A stretch of DNA of 64,000 bases from Erwinia rhapontici (GCF_012271765.1 NZ_VRKO01000013.1:483960-547959); one strand, 5' to 3'; positions 38,480 to 48,350 are shown, numbered from the stretch's first letter. The notes: generated from the letters alone by a model not told the origin. Program-made: numbers and translations.

Positions 38480-39621
38480 TCGCCGGCTCCTGCTGAGGCT
38501 TTGCAGACGTAGAAGGTCTCTTTAATGCCAGATTTTACTTCGTACTGTTCTGCTACGGCGGCTTTGACCTCGTCCACCAGATCGAACGGCATCAGCGCTA
38601 CGATGCAACCCCCGAAACCACCGCCGGTCATGCGCACGCCGCCGCGATCGCCGAGCGTGGCTTTGACAATCTCAACCAACTGGTCGATCGGCGGTACGGT
38701 GATTTCGAAGTCATCACGCATTGAGGCGTGCGACTCGGCCATCAGCACGCCCATGCGGGCCAGATCGCCGCGCGCCAGGACATCGGCGGCTTCAAGGGTA
38801 CGAGCGTTTTCCGTCAGAACATGACGAACACGTTTGGCCACCAGCGGATCAAGCTGATCCTGCTGCGCGGTAAACTGGCTCAGTTCCACATCACGCAGTG
38901 AGGTTTCGCCGAAGAATTGTGCTCCGGCTTCACACTGCTGGCGGCGCGTATTGTATTCACTGCCTACCAGGCTGCGGCGGAAGTTGGAGTTGATAATGAC
39001 CACCGCGATATCGGATGGCATCGGCACCGGGCGCGTGCCCAGCGTGCGGCAATCGAGCAGCATGGCGTGATCTTTCTCACCCAATGCCGAGATCAGTTGA
39101 TCCATAATGCCGCAGTTACAGCCGACAAACTGATTCTCAGCTTCCTGTCCGTTTACCGCAATGGCGGCACCGTCCAGAGGCAGTTCATACAGATGCTGGA
39201 ACACGGTACCGACGGCCACTTCCAGCGAGGCTGAGGAACTTAATCCGGCACCCTGTGGCACATTGCCGCTGATCACCATATCGGCACCGGCAAAATCGGG
39301 TGCACGCTTCAGCAGGTGTTTTACCACGCCGCGTACATAGTTAGACCACATCTGATCCGGGTGGCTGACGATCGCTTCATCCAGCGAGAAAATGTCCTGC
39401 TGATTGTCATAGTCGGCGGCAATCACCCGCACCTGACGGTCGCTGCGTTTTGCACAGGCGATAACAGTCTGGTAGTCAATGGCACAGGGCAGCACAAAAC
39501 CGTCGTTGTAGTCGGTATGCTCACCGATCAGGTTGACGCGGCCCGGTGCCTGAAGGGTATGGGTTGGCGCGTAGCCGAACACGGTACTGAAAATCTGTTG
39601 GGTAGCGGTCTGTAAGCTCAT
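38473..39621 (-). CDS. galK: galactokinase
   Basis: Phosphorylates galactose to galactose 1-phosphate in the Leloir pathway. 382 residues, GHMP kinase family. Motifs in order: [21 protein letters not shown] (galactokinase signature), [18 protein letters not shown] (ATP-binding) and [13 protein letters not shown]. The catalytic Asp lies in [13 protein letters not shown]. The start is separated from the galT stop by two bases, and the end overlaps galM. Confidence 0.97.
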   Translation of the reverse strand: MSLQTATQQIFSTVFGYAPTHTLQAPGRVNLIGEHTDYNDGFVLPCAIDYQTVIACAKRSDRQVRVIAADYDNQQDIFSLDEAIVSHPDQMWSNYVRGVVKHLLKRAPDFAGADMVISGNVPQGAGLSSSASLEVAVGTVFQHLYELPLDGAAIAVNGQEAENQFVGCNCGIMDQLISALGEKDHAMLLDCRTLGTRPVPMPSDIAVVIINSNFRRSLVGSEYNTRRQQCEAGAQFFGETSLRDVELSQFTAQQDQLDPLVAKRVRHVLTENARTLEAADVLARGDLARMGVLMAESHASMRDDFEITVPPIDQLVEIVKATLGDRGGVRMTGGGFGGCIVALMPFDLVDEVKAAVAEQYEVKSGIKETFYVCKASAGAGEC

Positions 39622-39623
39622 GA

Positions 39624-40667
39624 TTATTCCGCCTCACGGAAATGAATATCGCTGACGGCGCGCAGACGTTCTGCTGCCTGCTCGGCCGTTAAGTCACGTT
39701 GGGTTTCAGCCAGCATTTCATAGCCGACCATAAATTTACGCACCGAGGCTGAACGCAGCAGCGGTGGATAGAAATGTGCATGTAGCTGCCAGTGGTCATT
39801 GGCATCGTCATTAAACGGCGCGCCATGCCAGCCCATGGAATAGGGGAAAGAGCACTGGAACAGATTGTCATAGCGACTGGTGAGCTTTTTCAGCGCCAGC
39901 GCCAGATCGCTGCGTTGTGCCTCGCTCAAGTCGGGCAGGCGCTTCACGTGGGCTTTCGGCAGCAGCAGTGTTTCAAACGGCCATGCCGCCCACCACGGCA
40001 CCACGGCCAGCCAGTGCTCCGTTTCCACTACGGTACGACTGCCATCGTTCAGCTCGCGAGCCGTGTAATCAACCAGCATCGGGGAGGCATGTTTCGCAAG
40101 ATACGCGCGTTGCAGATCGTCTTCACGCTTCGCTTCATTCGGCAGAAAACTGTTGGCCCAGATCTGGCCATGCGGATGCGGGTTAGAGCAGCCCATTGCG
40201 GCGCCTTTGTTCTCGAACACCTGTACCCAGGGATAGTGCTGGCCCAGATCCGCCGTTTGTTCCTGCCAGGTTTTTACGACATCGACCAGGCCTGCCAGCG
40301 TCAGTTCGGGCAGCGTTTTGCTGTGGTCCGGAGAGAAGCAGATCACCCGGCTGGTGCCGCGTGCGCTCTCGCAACGCATCAGGATGTCGTCGCTCTCTGG
40401 CGCATCCGGGGTGTCGGTCATCAACGCAGCGAAGTCGTTAGTGAAAACGTACGTGCTGGTGTAATCGGGATTTTTATCCCCGGTCACACGGGTATTTCCC
40501 GGGCAAAGGAAGCAATCGGGATCGTGTGCAGGCAGTTTTTCCTGCGACGGTGTTTCCTGTGCACCCTGCCATGGTCGTTTGGCACGGTGAGGGGAAACCA
40601 GAATCCACTGATCGGACAGCGGGTTATAACGTCGATGAGGGTGATCGACCGGATTAAATTTCTGCAT
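39624..40667 (-). CDS. galT: galactose-1-phosphate uridylyltransferase
   Basis: Exchanges UDP between UDP-glucose and galactose 1-phosphate. 347 residues, type I family. The active-site [14 protein letters not shown] contains the uridylylated histidine; zinc-type [16 protein letters not shown] and [11 protein letters not shown] are also present. CAGGACACAAC precedes the ATG. It is the first gene of the operon here; in E. coli galE would come first. A GalR-type operator lies upstream. Confidence 0.97.
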   Translation of the reverse strand: MQKFNPVDHPHRRYNPLSDQWILVSPHRAKRPWQGAQETPSQEKLPAHDPDCFLCPGNTRVTGDKNPDYTSTYVFTNDFAALMTDTPDAPESDDILMRCESARGTSRVICFSPDHSKTLPELTLAGLVDVVKTWQEQTADLGQHYPWVQVFENKGAAMGCSNPHPHGQIWANSFLPNEAKREDDLQRAYLAKHASPMLVDYTARELNDGSRTVVETEHWLAVVPWWAAWPFETLLLPKAHVKRLPDLSEAQRSDLALALKKLTSRYDNLFQCSFPYSMGWHGAPFNDDANDHWQLHAHFYPPLLRSASVRKFMVGYEMLAETQRDLTAEQAAERLRAVSDIHFREAE

Positions 40668-40712
40668 GTTGTGTCCTGATAACCGGGTTTATGCATTTCT
40701 GAACTGCAAAGA

Positions 40713-40718
40713 AAAATA
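40713..40718 (-). promoter_or_regulatory. candidate extended -10 of the gal promoter
   Basis: On the minus strand TGTGCTATTTTT resembles an extended -10 (TG, one base, TATTTT), like the E. coli gal promoter. It lies about 45 bases before galT. No good -35 is visible, which fits an extended -10. Confidence 0.5.
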
Positions 40719-40758
40719 GCACAATCTACGCGCTGAAAGCGTGATCGAGTTTGTATAA

Positions 40759-40774
40759 ATGGAATCGTTTACAC
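40759..40774. promoter_or_regulatory. GalR/GalS operator
   Basis: ATGGAATCGTTTACAC differs by one base from GTGGAATCGTTTACAC, the reverse complement of the E. coli external gal operator as I recall it. It lies 92 bases before galT and indicates galactose-inducible control. Confidence 0.85.
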
Positions 40775-40898
40775 AAGCTGAAAAATCCGAAGTATCAATA
40801 AAAATAGTGCGGGCTTGGAGAGTTATCAGGCAGGGTGGGGTGAATAATGGTAGCGGTTACATCAAAAAAGCAACGGTCAGGTTGCCACGAACTGCAGG

Positions 40899-40924
40899 GG
40901 TCGATCGTTTTTTCCGATCGACCC
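40899..40924. repeat. GGTCGATCG hairpin after modF
   Basis: A perfect 9-base inverted repeat (40899-40907 and 40915-40923) whose loop contains a T6 run. It directly follows modF on the minus strand. A 17-base part, TTTTTTCCGATCGACCC, recurs after bioD with one change, pointing to a dispersed palindrome family. Confidence 0.65.
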
Positions 40925-40930
40925 GAAAGG

Positions 40931-42406
40931 TCAGAGTGACAACGCGTCCTGCGTGTAACGATATCCCTCGCCATCAGCGACAAAGCTCAGACGATGAGTA
41001 ATGCACTGCGGAGCATCCTCCGCATGGTGCGAGACAAACAGCAGTTGGGTACGGCCTTCTCCAATCAGCACATCAACGAAGCGGCGCACCAGCAGGCGAT
41101 TTATCGGGTCCAGGCCTTGCAGAGGTTCATCGAGGATGAGCAGCGCCGGATGTTTCACCAGCGCCCGGGCGATCAATACCAGCCGTTGCTGACCCCAGGA
41201 GAGATCGTGGAAAGGGGAATCCGCCACGGCTCCGCTCATGCCCAGCAGCGCCAGCCACTGTTTTGCCAGCGCCTGCTGACGGTCGGACACCGCCTGATAA
41301 ATCCCGATGGAGTCAAAGTAGCCGGAAATCACCACATTGCGCACGCTGCTGCTGACACGATAGTCGAGATGCAGACTGCTGCTGACATAACCAATATGCT
41401 GTTTGATATCCCAGATAGTTTCCCCGCTGCCACGGCGGCGGCCAAACAGCGTCAGATCGTTGCTGTAGCCCTGCGGGTGATCGCCTGTCACCAGGCTGAG
41501 CAGTGTCGATTTTCCGGCACCGTTAGGGCCGGTGATCTGCCAGTGCTGGCCACGTTCCACCTGCCAGCTGAGAGAATGCAGGATGGGACGGTCGTTGTAA
41601 GACACCACGCCATCGCGCAGCGTAATCAGCGGTGCGTCCTCCGCCAGTAATGGGATCGCGCTGGCATCATCGGCTTCCGGCAGTGTCATGCCCGCCAGCT
41701 GTTCACTGTGCGCCAGCTGCGCCACCAGCGCTTCCGCCAGGATCGCCTGCCGTTCACCGGTGTGGGTCAGGGTGCATTCAGCCAGCACGCCCACCCGATC
41801 GATGAAATCAGGAATATCATCAAAACGGTTAAGCACCAGCACCACCGTTAATCCCTGCTGTTGCAGGTTGCCGAGGACATCGGCAAGGTTGGCGCGTGAC
41901 GCCACATCTAAACCGTCAAACGGCTCATCGAGGATCAGCAGATCGGGCTGCGCCATCAATGCCTGACAGAGCAGCGTTTTGCGGGTTTCCCCGGTCGAGA
42001 GATACTTAAAACGGCGTGTCAGCAGGTGCTCAATACCAAACTGAGCAGCCAGTTGCTGGCAGCGAACGTTATCGCGTACCGCTTCCTGAATAATTTCACT
42101 GGCAGTGAGGCCGGTATCGTCTTCATCAGCACTCAGCAAATCGGTGTTATTACGCTGCCATTCATCGGCTACCAGTTTTTGTAACTGCTCCAGCGATAAA
42201 CGGGTGGGGCGTTGAAACTGGCTGGTCACGCTGCCTTTCGAGGGCGGCAGTTCACCTGAGAGGGCGCGGGCCAGTGAGGACTTACCGCTACCGTTAGCGC
42301 CGACAAACGCCCAGCTTTCACCGGCCGTCAGGGTCAGGTCGTTGAGGTTAAGTACCCGGGTATCGTTCAGACGGAAGATACCCTGGCGAATCTGCAATAC
42401 TGGCAT
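40931..42406 (-). CDS. modF: molybdate operon ABC ATPase-like protein ModF
   Basis: A cytoplasmic protein with two ABC ATPase domains in tandem, co-transcribed with modE; its precise role is not established. 491 residues from the ATG at 42406, which has GGGAAACGAG upstream; a longer frame lacks homology to E. coli ModF. Domain 1 has Walker A GANGSGKSSLARAL, signature YLSTGETRKTLL and Walker B LLILDEPFDGLD. Domain 2 has GPNGAGKSTLLSLV, LSWGQQRLVLIA and LLILDEPLQGLDP. It follows modE by 19 bases. Confidence 0.94.
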   Translation of the reverse strand: MPVLQIRQGIFRLNDTRVLNLNDLTLTAGESWAFVGANGSGKSSLARALSGELPPSKGSVTSQFQRPTRLSLEQLQKLVADEWQRNNTDLLSADEDDTGLTASEIIQEAVRDNVRCQQLAAQFGIEHLLTRRFKYLSTGETRKTLLCQALMAQPDLLILDEPFDGLDVASRANLADVLGNLQQQGLTVVLVLNRFDDIPDFIDRVGVLAECTLTHTGERQAILAEALVAQLAHSEQLAGMTLPEADDASAIPLLAEDAPLITLRDGVVSYNDRPILHSLSWQVERGQHWQITGPNGAGKSTLLSLVTGDHPQGYSNDLTLFGRRRGSGETIWDIKQHIGYVSSSLHLDYRVSSSVRNVVISGYFDSIGIYQAVSDRQQALAKQWLALLGMSGAVADSPFHDLSWGQQRLVLIARALVKHPALLILDEPLQGLDPINRLLVRRFVDVLIGEGRTQLLFVSHHAEDAPQCITHRLSFVADGEGYRYTQDALSL

Positions 42407-42425
42407 TCTCGTTTCCCTTTTCGAT

Positions 42426-43205
42426 TCACAGTAACGTCGCGATGATGACGCGGTCGGCATTAAAACTGGCGGTCACAGTGGCGCCCGGTTCGATTTTTTG
42501 CTGCACAATATGCAGATTATCCACGGTCGCGCACAGGATTTCACCGCCTCCCACGGCAATCAACACCTCGCTGTGGGTTTCCCCCTGCTCAATCTGACTC
42601 ACGGTTCCGGCCAGCTGATTATCCGCCTGGGTGGGAGCGCGAGTCACCTCAATCCACGGCGCTTTAATCAGCACCAGCACCTCTTTGCCGTGGGTCAGTT
42701 GCAGACGATTGGCACTTACTTCCGTCAGGGCGACCTGGATTTGTGTCTGCCCGTCGGCCAGTTGCACTCTTATATGCTGCTGCACCGGACGCTCATCGCG
42801 GGCGATAAGCGTGCCGAAAAGCTGATTGCGTGCGCTGGTTTGCAGTGAAAAGCGCGCAATGGCACCTAACAGACTGCCTGGCAGTGCGTCATCCTGCAAG
42901 ACATCAAACGCTTTTTGCTGAATCTGCTCCAGCAGGGCATACAGTTGCAGCAGGCGCTCGCCGTAGGCGGTGACCACGGCACCGCCGCCGCCTTTTCCTC
43001 CGGTGGCGCGATCCACCAGCGTCCGGTCGGCCAGCTGATTCATTTCGTTAATCGCATCCCAGGCACTTTTATAGCTGATGCCCGCAAGTTTGGCACCCTG
43101 GCTGATCGAGCCACTCTCTTTCACCTGGCGCAGCAGTTCAATACGGCGTGGGTCGGCAAACAGTCGTTGTTGCAGTTTCAGGATCAGGGAAATATCGGCC
43201 TGCAT
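42426..43205 (-). CDS. modE: molybdenum-dependent transcriptional regulator ModE
   Basis: Binds molybdate and then represses modABC. 259 residues from the ATG at 43205 (MQADISLILKLQQRL), preceded by GGAGTTCCT; an in-frame start seven codons earlier is not supported by homologues. The N-terminal winged helix (about 20-110) includes GSISQGAKLAGISYKSAWDAINEMN and the glycine-rich GGKGGGGAVVT. Two molybdate-binding MOP domains fill the C-terminal half. It is divergent from acrZ and modABC; a ModE operator lies before modA. Confidence 0.96.
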   Translation of the reverse strand: MQADISLILKLQQRLFADPRRIELLRQVKESGSISQGAKLAGISYKSAWDAINEMNQLADRTLVDRATGGKGGGGAVVTAYGERLLQLYALLEQIQQKAFDVLQDDALPGSLLGAIARFSLQTSARNQLFGTLIARDERPVQQHIRVQLADGQTQIQVALTEVSANRLQLTHGKEVLVLIKAPWIEVTRAPTQADNQLAGTVSQIEQGETHSEVLIAVGGGEILCATVDNLHIVQQKIEPGATVTASFNADRVIIATLL

Positions 43206-43352
43206 AGGAACTCCGGAAGGGGGCAAGATAAAGGGTCTGGGTTGATTCTATCAGTGCGCGGCAAATAAATTGCGCACGAAGGCACAAAAGGTCAGTGCTT
43301 TCTTAACCATGCCCGCTACAATGCTTCTTTTGTCCCGTAAGATGAGGTTTCC

Positions 43353-43517
43353 ATGCTGGAGTTACTGAAAGGCCTTGCCGTTGCCATTATCATGGTGCCA
43401 ATCGTCATGGCGATTATCCTCGGTCTGATTTGGGGTCTGGGCGAAGTATTCAACGTTATTTCCAAAATTGGTCACCGCAAAGACCAGCCAGCGAAAAAAA
43501 ACCAGATTACCCAGTAA
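43353..43517 (+). CDS. acrZ: AcrAB-TolC efflux pump small accessory protein AcrZ
   Basis: A 54-residue single-helix membrane protein starting [20 protein letters not shown]. In E. coli AcrZ binds the transporter AcrB and broadens drug export, and lies in the same place between modE and modA. The helix spans about residues 8-30; the [11 protein letters not shown] segment after it is conserved. The C-terminal tail (KKNQITQ) is a few residues longer than in E. coli. Confidence 0.92.
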   Translation: MLELLKGLAVAIIMVPIVMAIILGLIWGLGEVFNVISKIGHRKDQPAKKNQITQ

Positions 43518-43538
43518 ATCTCTCCTGTTTCTGATCGG

Positions 43539-43560
43539 CGCCCGGCTCTGCCGGGCGTTG
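43539..43560 (+). terminator. hairpin after acrZ
   Basis: CGCCCGGC, loop TCT, GCCGGGCG, followed by TTGTCGTTT. Probable terminator separating acrZ from modABC. Confidence 0.6.
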
Positions 43561-43626
43561 TCGTTTCTGCCCCACTAAACTTCTCGCCTCAGATGCCGAT
43601 AATTACGGTTACAGATCCCAGTGCAT

Positions 43627-43650
43627 CGTTATATTATTCAGTACATAACG
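43627..43650. promoter_or_regulatory. ModE operator upstream of modA
   Basis: CGTTATATT and ACATAACG form an imperfect palindrome spanning 24 bases, 20 bases before modA. It closely resembles the E. coli modA ModE box as I recall it. Molybdate-bound ModE would repress modABC here. Confidence 0.85.
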
Positions 43651-43669
43651 AACCCACTGGAGAGAAAAC

Positions 43670-44437
43670 ATGTCTGTAAAATGGAATCACTGGCTGGCCG
43701 CCGCCGTCAGTCTGAGCGTTGGTGGCCATGCCATCGCGGCAGAAAACGTGACTGTATTTGCGGCAGCTTCACTGACCAATGCGCTGCAGGATATTGCCAG
43801 CGAGTATGAGAAGGGCAAGGACGTGAAAATCGTCTCTTCGTTTGCCTCCTCATCAACGCTGGCTCGCCAGATTGAGCAGGGTGCGCCGGCCGATCTGTTT
43901 ATCTCTGCCGATCAGCAGTGGATGGACTATGCCAGCGAGAAGAAAACGATCGATAATGGCAGTCGTGTGACCCTGTTGGGTAACGACCTGGTGCTGGTGG
44001 CCCCAACGGCCAGTCAGCCACAGCCGGTGAACATCAGTAAAACAACCGACTGGAAAAGCCTGCTAAAAGGTCAGCGTCTGGCCGTCGGGGACCCGGACCA
44101 TGTTCCTGCGGGAATTTATGCCAAAGAAGCGTTGCAGAACCTGGGCGCATGGGAGCAACTTTCCCCGCTAATGGCGCGCAGTAACAGCGTGCGTGCGGCG
44201 CTGGCGCTGGTGGAGCGTAATGAAACCCCTTACGGAATTGTTTACGGCTCTGACGCCATAGCCAGTAAGAAAGTCACCGTGGTCGGCATCTTCCCGAAAG
44301 AGAGCCATAAACCGGTTGAGTATCCGTTGGCGATCGTCACCGACCATAACAATGCCCGTGTGAAGGCGTTTTATGACTATCTGAAAGGGCCGGAAGCGGC
44401 GGTTGTGTTCAAAAAGTACGGGTTCGCGCCATTATAA
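43670..44437 (+). CDS. modA: molybdate ABC transporter periplasmic binding protein
   Basis: High-affinity molybdate receptor of the ModABC importer. 255 residues with a signal peptide (about 1-23, ending AIAAEN). The family motif VFAAASLTNALQDIA, SSFASSSTLARQIEQGAPADLFISAD and the ligand-loop segment AVGDPDHVPAGIYAKEAL are present. TGGAGAGAAAAC precedes the ATG. An ERIC element separates it from modB by 149 bases, an unusually large gap for this operon. Confidence 0.97.
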   Translation: MSVKWNHWLAAAVSLSVGGHAIAAENVTVFAAASLTNALQDIASEYEKGKDVKIVSSFASSSTLARQIEQGAPADLFISADQQWMDYASEKKTIDNGSRVTLLGNDLVLVAPTASQPQPVNISKTTDWKSLLKGQRLAVGDPDHVPAGIYAKEALQNLGAWEQLSPLMARSNSVRAALALVERNETPYGIVYGSDAIASKKVTVVGIFPKESHKPVEYPLAIVTDHNNARVKAFYDYLKGPEAAVVFKKYGFAPL

Positions 44438-44439
44438 TT

Positions 44440-44576
44440 GCAGGTTAAAAAGATAAATTAACCAAAATATTTTAAGCTGCAGCAAGGCGGCAAGTGAGTG
44501 AATCCCCAGGAGCTGACTAAAGTCTGTGACTGGGGTGAGGGAGTGCAGCCAACACTGCTGCAGGTTAAAAGATAAA
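44440..44576 (+). repeat. ERIC element between modA and modB, with flanking direct repeats
   Basis: The core contains GTGAATCCCCAGGAGCT (from 44497) and GTGACTGGGGTGAG (from 44526), the two conserved halves of the enterobacterial repetitive intergenic consensus. Outer arms TTTTAAGCTGCAGCA (44470 on) and TGCTGCAGGTTAAAA (to 44570) pair imperfectly, so the element is about 100 bases. A near-identical 17-18 base direct repeat, GCAGGTTAAAA(A)GATAAA, lies at 44440-44457 and 44560-44576. Confidence 0.88.
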
Positions 44577-44586
44577 GGTTAAAACG

Positions 44587-45276
44587 ATGTTTTTAAGCGA
44601 TCCTGAATGGCAGGCCGTAGCGCTGAGTCTTAAAGTTTCTCTGGTCGCAGTCGCCTGTAGTCTGCCTTTTGGGATCCTGATGGCATGGCTACTGGTGCGC
44701 CGTCAGTTCCCCGGAAAAACCCTGCTCGACAGCATTATCCATCTACCGCTGGTGCTGCCACCGGTGGTGGTGGGCTATTTGCTGCTGCTGGGATTCGGGC
44801 GTCGCGGCTTTATTGGCGAGTATCTTTATGACTGGTTCGGCTTCAGTTTTGCCTTTAGCTGGCGCGGTGCCGCACTGGCCTCAGCGGTGATTGCTTTTCC
44901 GCTGATGGTGCGCGCTATCCGTCTGGCGCTGGAGGCCGTGGATACCAAACTCGAACAGGCAGCACGTACCCTCGGGGCCGGGCGCTGGCGGGTCTTTTTC
45001 ACCATTACCCTGCCGCTCACGCTGCCGGGTATTATTGCCGGTACGGTGCTGGGTTTTGCCCGATCGCTGGGCGAGTTTGGCGCCACCATTACGTTTGTTT
45101 CCAATATTCCGGGCGAAACCCGTACGCTGCCTTCTGCCATGTATACCCTGATTGAAACGCCGGGGGCCGAAGGGGCGACAGCGCGCCTGTGCGTGATCGC
45201 CATCCTGCTGGCGCTGGTTTCCCTGCTCCTTTCCGAATGGCTGACCCGTTGGGGTCGTAAGCGTTTAGGGCTCTGA
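44587..45276 (+). CDS. modB: molybdate ABC transporter permease
   Basis: Inner-membrane channel subunit of ModABC. 229 residues with about five membrane helices. The EAA motif that docks to the ATPase is visible as [27 protein letters not shown]. The start lies 8 bases after AAAGG at the end of the ERIC-bearing spacer. Its TGA overlaps the modC ATG. Confidence 0.97.
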   Translation: MFLSDPEWQAVALSLKVSLVAVACSLPFGILMAWLLVRRQFPGKTLLDSIIHLPLVLPPVVVGYLLLLGFGRRGFIGEYLYDWFGFSFAFSWRGAALASAVIAFPLMVRAIRLALEAVDTKLEQAARTLGAGRWRVFFTITLPLTLPGIIAGTVLGFARSLGEFGATITFVSNIPGETRTLPSAMYTLIETPGAEGATARLCVIAILLALVSLLLSEWLTRWGRKRLGL

Positions 45277-46334
45277 TGCTGATCCTCGATTTTACTCAAC
45301 AGCAGGGCGACCACACCCTGACGGTAAAGGCCAGTCTGCCTGCCAGCGGTGTCACGGCCATTTTTGGCGTATCCGGTGCGGGAAAAACCTCACTAATCAA
45401 TGCCATTGGCGGGCTAACCGTACCGCAGCAGGGCAGCATTACGCTGAACGATCGGGTGCTGAGTGATACGGCCACCGGCATCTGGTTACCGCCGGAGCAG
45501 CGGCGTATTGGTTATGTCTTTCAGGATGCCCGCCTGTTCCCGCACTACCGGGTGCGCGGTAATCTGGAATACGGCATGGTAAAAAGCATGCGCCCGCAGT
45601 TCGATGCACTGGTCAAACTGCTGGGGCTTGAATCCCTGCTCGATCGTTTTCCGTGGTCATTATCCGGTGGTGAGAAACAGCGCGTTGCCATTGGCCGGGC
45701 GCTGCTGACCGCCCCGGACATGTTGCTGATGGATGAACCACTGGCGTCCCTCGACTTACCGCGTAAGCGCGAACTGCTGGCCTGGCTGCAAACGCTGGCG
45801 CGCCAGGTTTCTACGCCAATCCTCTATGTCAGCCACAGCCTGGATGAACTGCTGCATCTGGCCGATAACGTCATGGTGCTCGATCAGGGGAAGGTAAAAG
45901 CGTTTGGTGCACTGGAGAGAGTCTGGGCCAGCAGCGCCATGCGTCCGTGGCTGCCAAGAAGTGATCAGAGCAGCATTCTTCGCGTGCAGGTGCTGGAACA
46001 GCATCCGCATTATCAGATGACGGCGCTGTCGCTTGGCGATCAGCATATCTGGGTGAATCGGGTGGATTCCCCGGCGGGCACGCCGTTACGTATCCGTATT
46101 CAGGCCGCCGATGTATCGCTGGTGCTCAAGCCACCGGTGAACAGCAGCATCCGCAACGTCATCCCGGCGCAGGTGGCTGAACTGCTGGAGATTGATAACC
46201 AGGTGGAAGTGAAGCTGCTGGTGGGGCAAAGCGAGCTATGGGCGCGTATCACGCCCTGGGCTCGCGATGAACTGATGATAAAACCGAATATGTGGTTGTT
46301 TGCTCAAATCAAAAGCGTGTCGATCACCACCTGA
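45276..46334 (+). CDS. modC: molybdate ABC transporter ATP-binding protein
   Basis: ATPase that powers molybdate import. 352 residues. Walker [16 protein letters not shown], signature [18 protein letters not shown], Walker [13 protein letters not shown] and H-loop [15 protein letters not shown] occupy the first 235 residues; the C-terminal part (about 285-350) is a MOP/TOBE molybdate-binding domain. Its last base is directly next to the stop codon of the convergent ybhA, leaving no spacer. Confidence 0.97.
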   Translation: MLILDFTQQQGDHTLTVKASLPASGVTAIFGVSGAGKTSLINAIGGLTVPQQGSITLNDRVLSDTATGIWLPPEQRRIGYVFQDARLFPHYRVRGNLEYGMVKSMRPQFDALVKLLGLESLLDRFPWSLSGGEKQRVAIGRALLTAPDMLLMDEPLASLDLPRKRELLAWLQTLARQVSTPILYVSHSLDELLHLADNVMVLDQGKVKAFGALERVWASSAMRPWLPRSDQSSILRVQVLEQHPHYQMTALSLGDQHIWVNRVDSPAGTPLRIRIQAADVSLVLKPPVNSSIRNVIPAQVAELLEIDNQVEVKLLVGQSELWARITPWARDELMIKPNMWLFAQIKSVSITT

Positions 46335-47153
46335 TTACAGCACTTCCTGATAGAGAGTGTCGGCAATCCCGGTTTCCAGATTGGTGCCAATCACGCGTTT
46401 TGCCCGCGCTTTAATGGCTTCGTCGGCGTTGCCCATGGCCACGCCTAACCCCACGGTTTCCAGCATACTGAGGTCGTTATAGTTATCGCCAAAAGCGATC
46501 ACGTCACTCATCTGGTAACCGTTGGCGGCCACCCATTGCGCCAGTCGTTTACCCTTGCTGTTGCCCGCTTTGGCGATATCCACCTGATCATGCCATGACC
46601 ATTCACAGGCCAGGCCCATCTCGGCTTCGACCTTTTCAGCGAACTGTTGCAGCGCTGTGGTGTCTGCATGAGACAGGGCAAATTTCCAGATCGACTGCGC
46701 ATTTCTTGCCGCATCTGCCAGGCTATTGACCTGCAAGAATGTCGGACGCTGGGCTTCAGGCAGTGACAGCCCCCAGTTAATGGTGCGCGTCACATGGCCG
46801 GTTTCTGTCTGGTACAGCATCGCATCATCGACGTAAAGCAGACCGTGGATCCCCGCGGTGTCGAGCATCTCAATCACGCGCAGCGCCTGTTCTTTGGGCA
46901 ACGGGTCACTTTGCAAGACTGTTTTTGCCTGATAATCATACAAATAAGTGCCATTACAGCAGATTGCAGGTGTATCCAGCGCCAGTGCCTGATAAAAAGG
47001 ATGGATGGCCACATGATGGCGACCCGTCACGATCAGGATTTTTATGCCGGCCTGTTGCGCTTTTTTGAGCGCTTCCAGTGATTCTGGCAGTATGGTTTTG
47101 GAAGGGGTTAACAGCGTGCCGTCCAGATCGAGGGCGATGATGCGATAGCTCAT
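46335..47153 (-). CDS. ybhA: HAD-family pyridoxal phosphatase YbhA
   Basis: A Cof-type haloacid dehalogenase phosphatase; E. coli YbhA acts on pyridoxal phosphate and some sugar phosphates. 272 residues. Motif I IALDLDGTLLTPSK with two nucleophile/acid aspartates, motif II VTGRH, motif III lysine in GNSKGKRLAQWV and motif IV VIAFGDNYNDLSML are present. The C2-type cap lies between motifs II and III. It is convergent with modC with no gap. Confidence 0.93.
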   Translation of the reverse strand: MSYRIIALDLDGTLLTPSKTILPESLEALKKAQQAGIKILIVTGRHHVAIHPFYQALALDTPAICCNGTYLYDYQAKTVLQSDPLPKEQALRVIEMLDTAGIHGLLYVDDAMLYQTETGHVTRTINWGLSLPEAQRPTFLQVNSLADAARNAQSIWKFALSHADTTALQQFAEKVEAEMGLACEWSWHDQVDIAKAGNSKGKRLAQWVAANGYQMSDVIAFGDNYNDLSMLETVGLGVAMGNADEAIKARAKRVIGTNLETGIADTLYQEVL

Positions 47154-47296
47154 AACAGTTCCCGTGGCTCAAAAGAAGTCAATAAGTGTACACCTTGTGA
47201 CGCCAGCCACAAAACTGGCGGCACAGAGAGAAAGCATCATCCGAAGATGAAGAGAAAAGCCACTTACCGATTTCCCGTTCAGAACAAGGAGCATTC

Positions 47297-48289
47297 ATGA
47301 AACAAGTTGTTTATACCGCCAGCCCTGAGAGCCATCAGATCCACGCCTGGCAGCTGAATGATGACGGCGCACTGACGTTGTTGCAGGTGGTTGATGCCCC
47401 AGGCCAGGTGCAGCCGATGGTGGTTAGCCCGGACAAAAAGTTTCTCTATGTCGGCGTGCGCCCGGATTTCCGCGTGGTTGCCTATCGTATTGATGCCGAA
47501 GGTAAACTGAAAGAAGCGGGCCATGCACCGCTCACAGGCAGCCCGACGCATATTTCTACCGACCGCCAGGGGCGCTTCATTTTCGTCGGCTCTTATAACG
47601 ATGCCTTCGTCAGCGTCAGCCCGATTGGCGCTGATGGCCTGCCGGATGCACCAACGCAGATTGTAAACGGTCTGGAAGGTTGCCATTCGGCCAATATCGA
47701 TCTGACCAATCAGACGCTGTTTGTTCCGGCACTGAAGCAGGACCGTATCGCTTTGTTCAACCTGTCTGACAGCGGCGAACTGACGCCGCGAGCGCAGTCT
47801 GAGTTGAACACCACCAAAGGGGCCGGTCCGCGCCATATGGTGTTCCACCCTAACCAGCGTTACGCCTACTGCGTGAATGAACTGGACAGCACGGTTGACG
47901 TCTGGGATATCAGTAAAGATGAAGTGGAGAAAGTACAGAGCCTGGATATGATGCCGGAAGGTTTCAGCGATACCCGCTGGGCGGCCGATATTCATATCAC
48001 GCCGGATGGCCGTCATCTGTACAGTTGCGACCGTACCGCCAGCATTATTACCGCGTTCAGCATCAGCACCGAGGGCGCAACCCTGACCGTTGAAGGCCAT
48101 CAGCCTACGGAAACGCAGCCACGTGGTTTCAACATCGACCATAGCGGCCAGTACCTGGTGGCAGCAGGGCAGAAGTCGCACCATATCGAAGTGTATAAAA
48201 TCACAGCCGACCGTGGCCTGTTACAACCGCTGGCACGCTATGCGGTAGGGCAGGGACCAATGTGGGTGGTGGTTCACCAGCTGGATTAA
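47297..48289 (+). CDS. pgl: 6-phosphogluconolactonase
   Basis: Hydrolyses 6-phosphogluconolactone in the oxidative pentose phosphate pathway. 330 residues, the seven-bladed propeller type found in E. coli (YbhE), unrelated in fold to the NagB-like Pgl. It starts [20 protein letters not shown]; conserved pieces include [29 protein letters not shown] and [45 protein letters not shown] precedes the ATG. A terminator follows. Confidence 0.96.
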   Translation: MKQVVYTASPESHQIHAWQLNDDGALTLLQVVDAPGQVQPMVVSPDKKFLYVGVRPDFRVVAYRIDAEGKLKEAGHAPLTGSPTHISTDRQGRFIFVGSYNDAFVSVSPIGADGLPDAPTQIVNGLEGCHSANIDLTNQTLFVPALKQDRIALFNLSDSGELTPRAQSELNTTKGAGPRHMVFHPNQRYAYCVNELDSTVDVWDISKDEVEKVQSLDMMPEGFSDTRWAADIHITPDGRHLYSCDRTASIITAFSISTEGATLTVEGHQPTETQPRGFNIDHSGQYLVAAGQKSHHIEVYKITADRGLLQPLARYAVGQGPMWVVVHQLD

Positions 48290-48321
48290 TCGCGTTAATT
48301 TTTCAGTCAGTAAATATCAAG

Positions 48322-48350
48322 GGTCGGCCATATTCTGGCTGGCCTTTTTT
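48322..48350 (+). terminator. terminator after pgl
   Basis: GGTCGGCCA and TGGCTGGCC pair (two wobble pairs) around TATTC and are followed by six T residues. Confidence 0.85.

Noticed and set aside
46508-47172. Short alternative frames over ybhA and similar shadows over most core genes
   Set aside because: They lie wholly inside well-identified genes in other frames and have no independent support.
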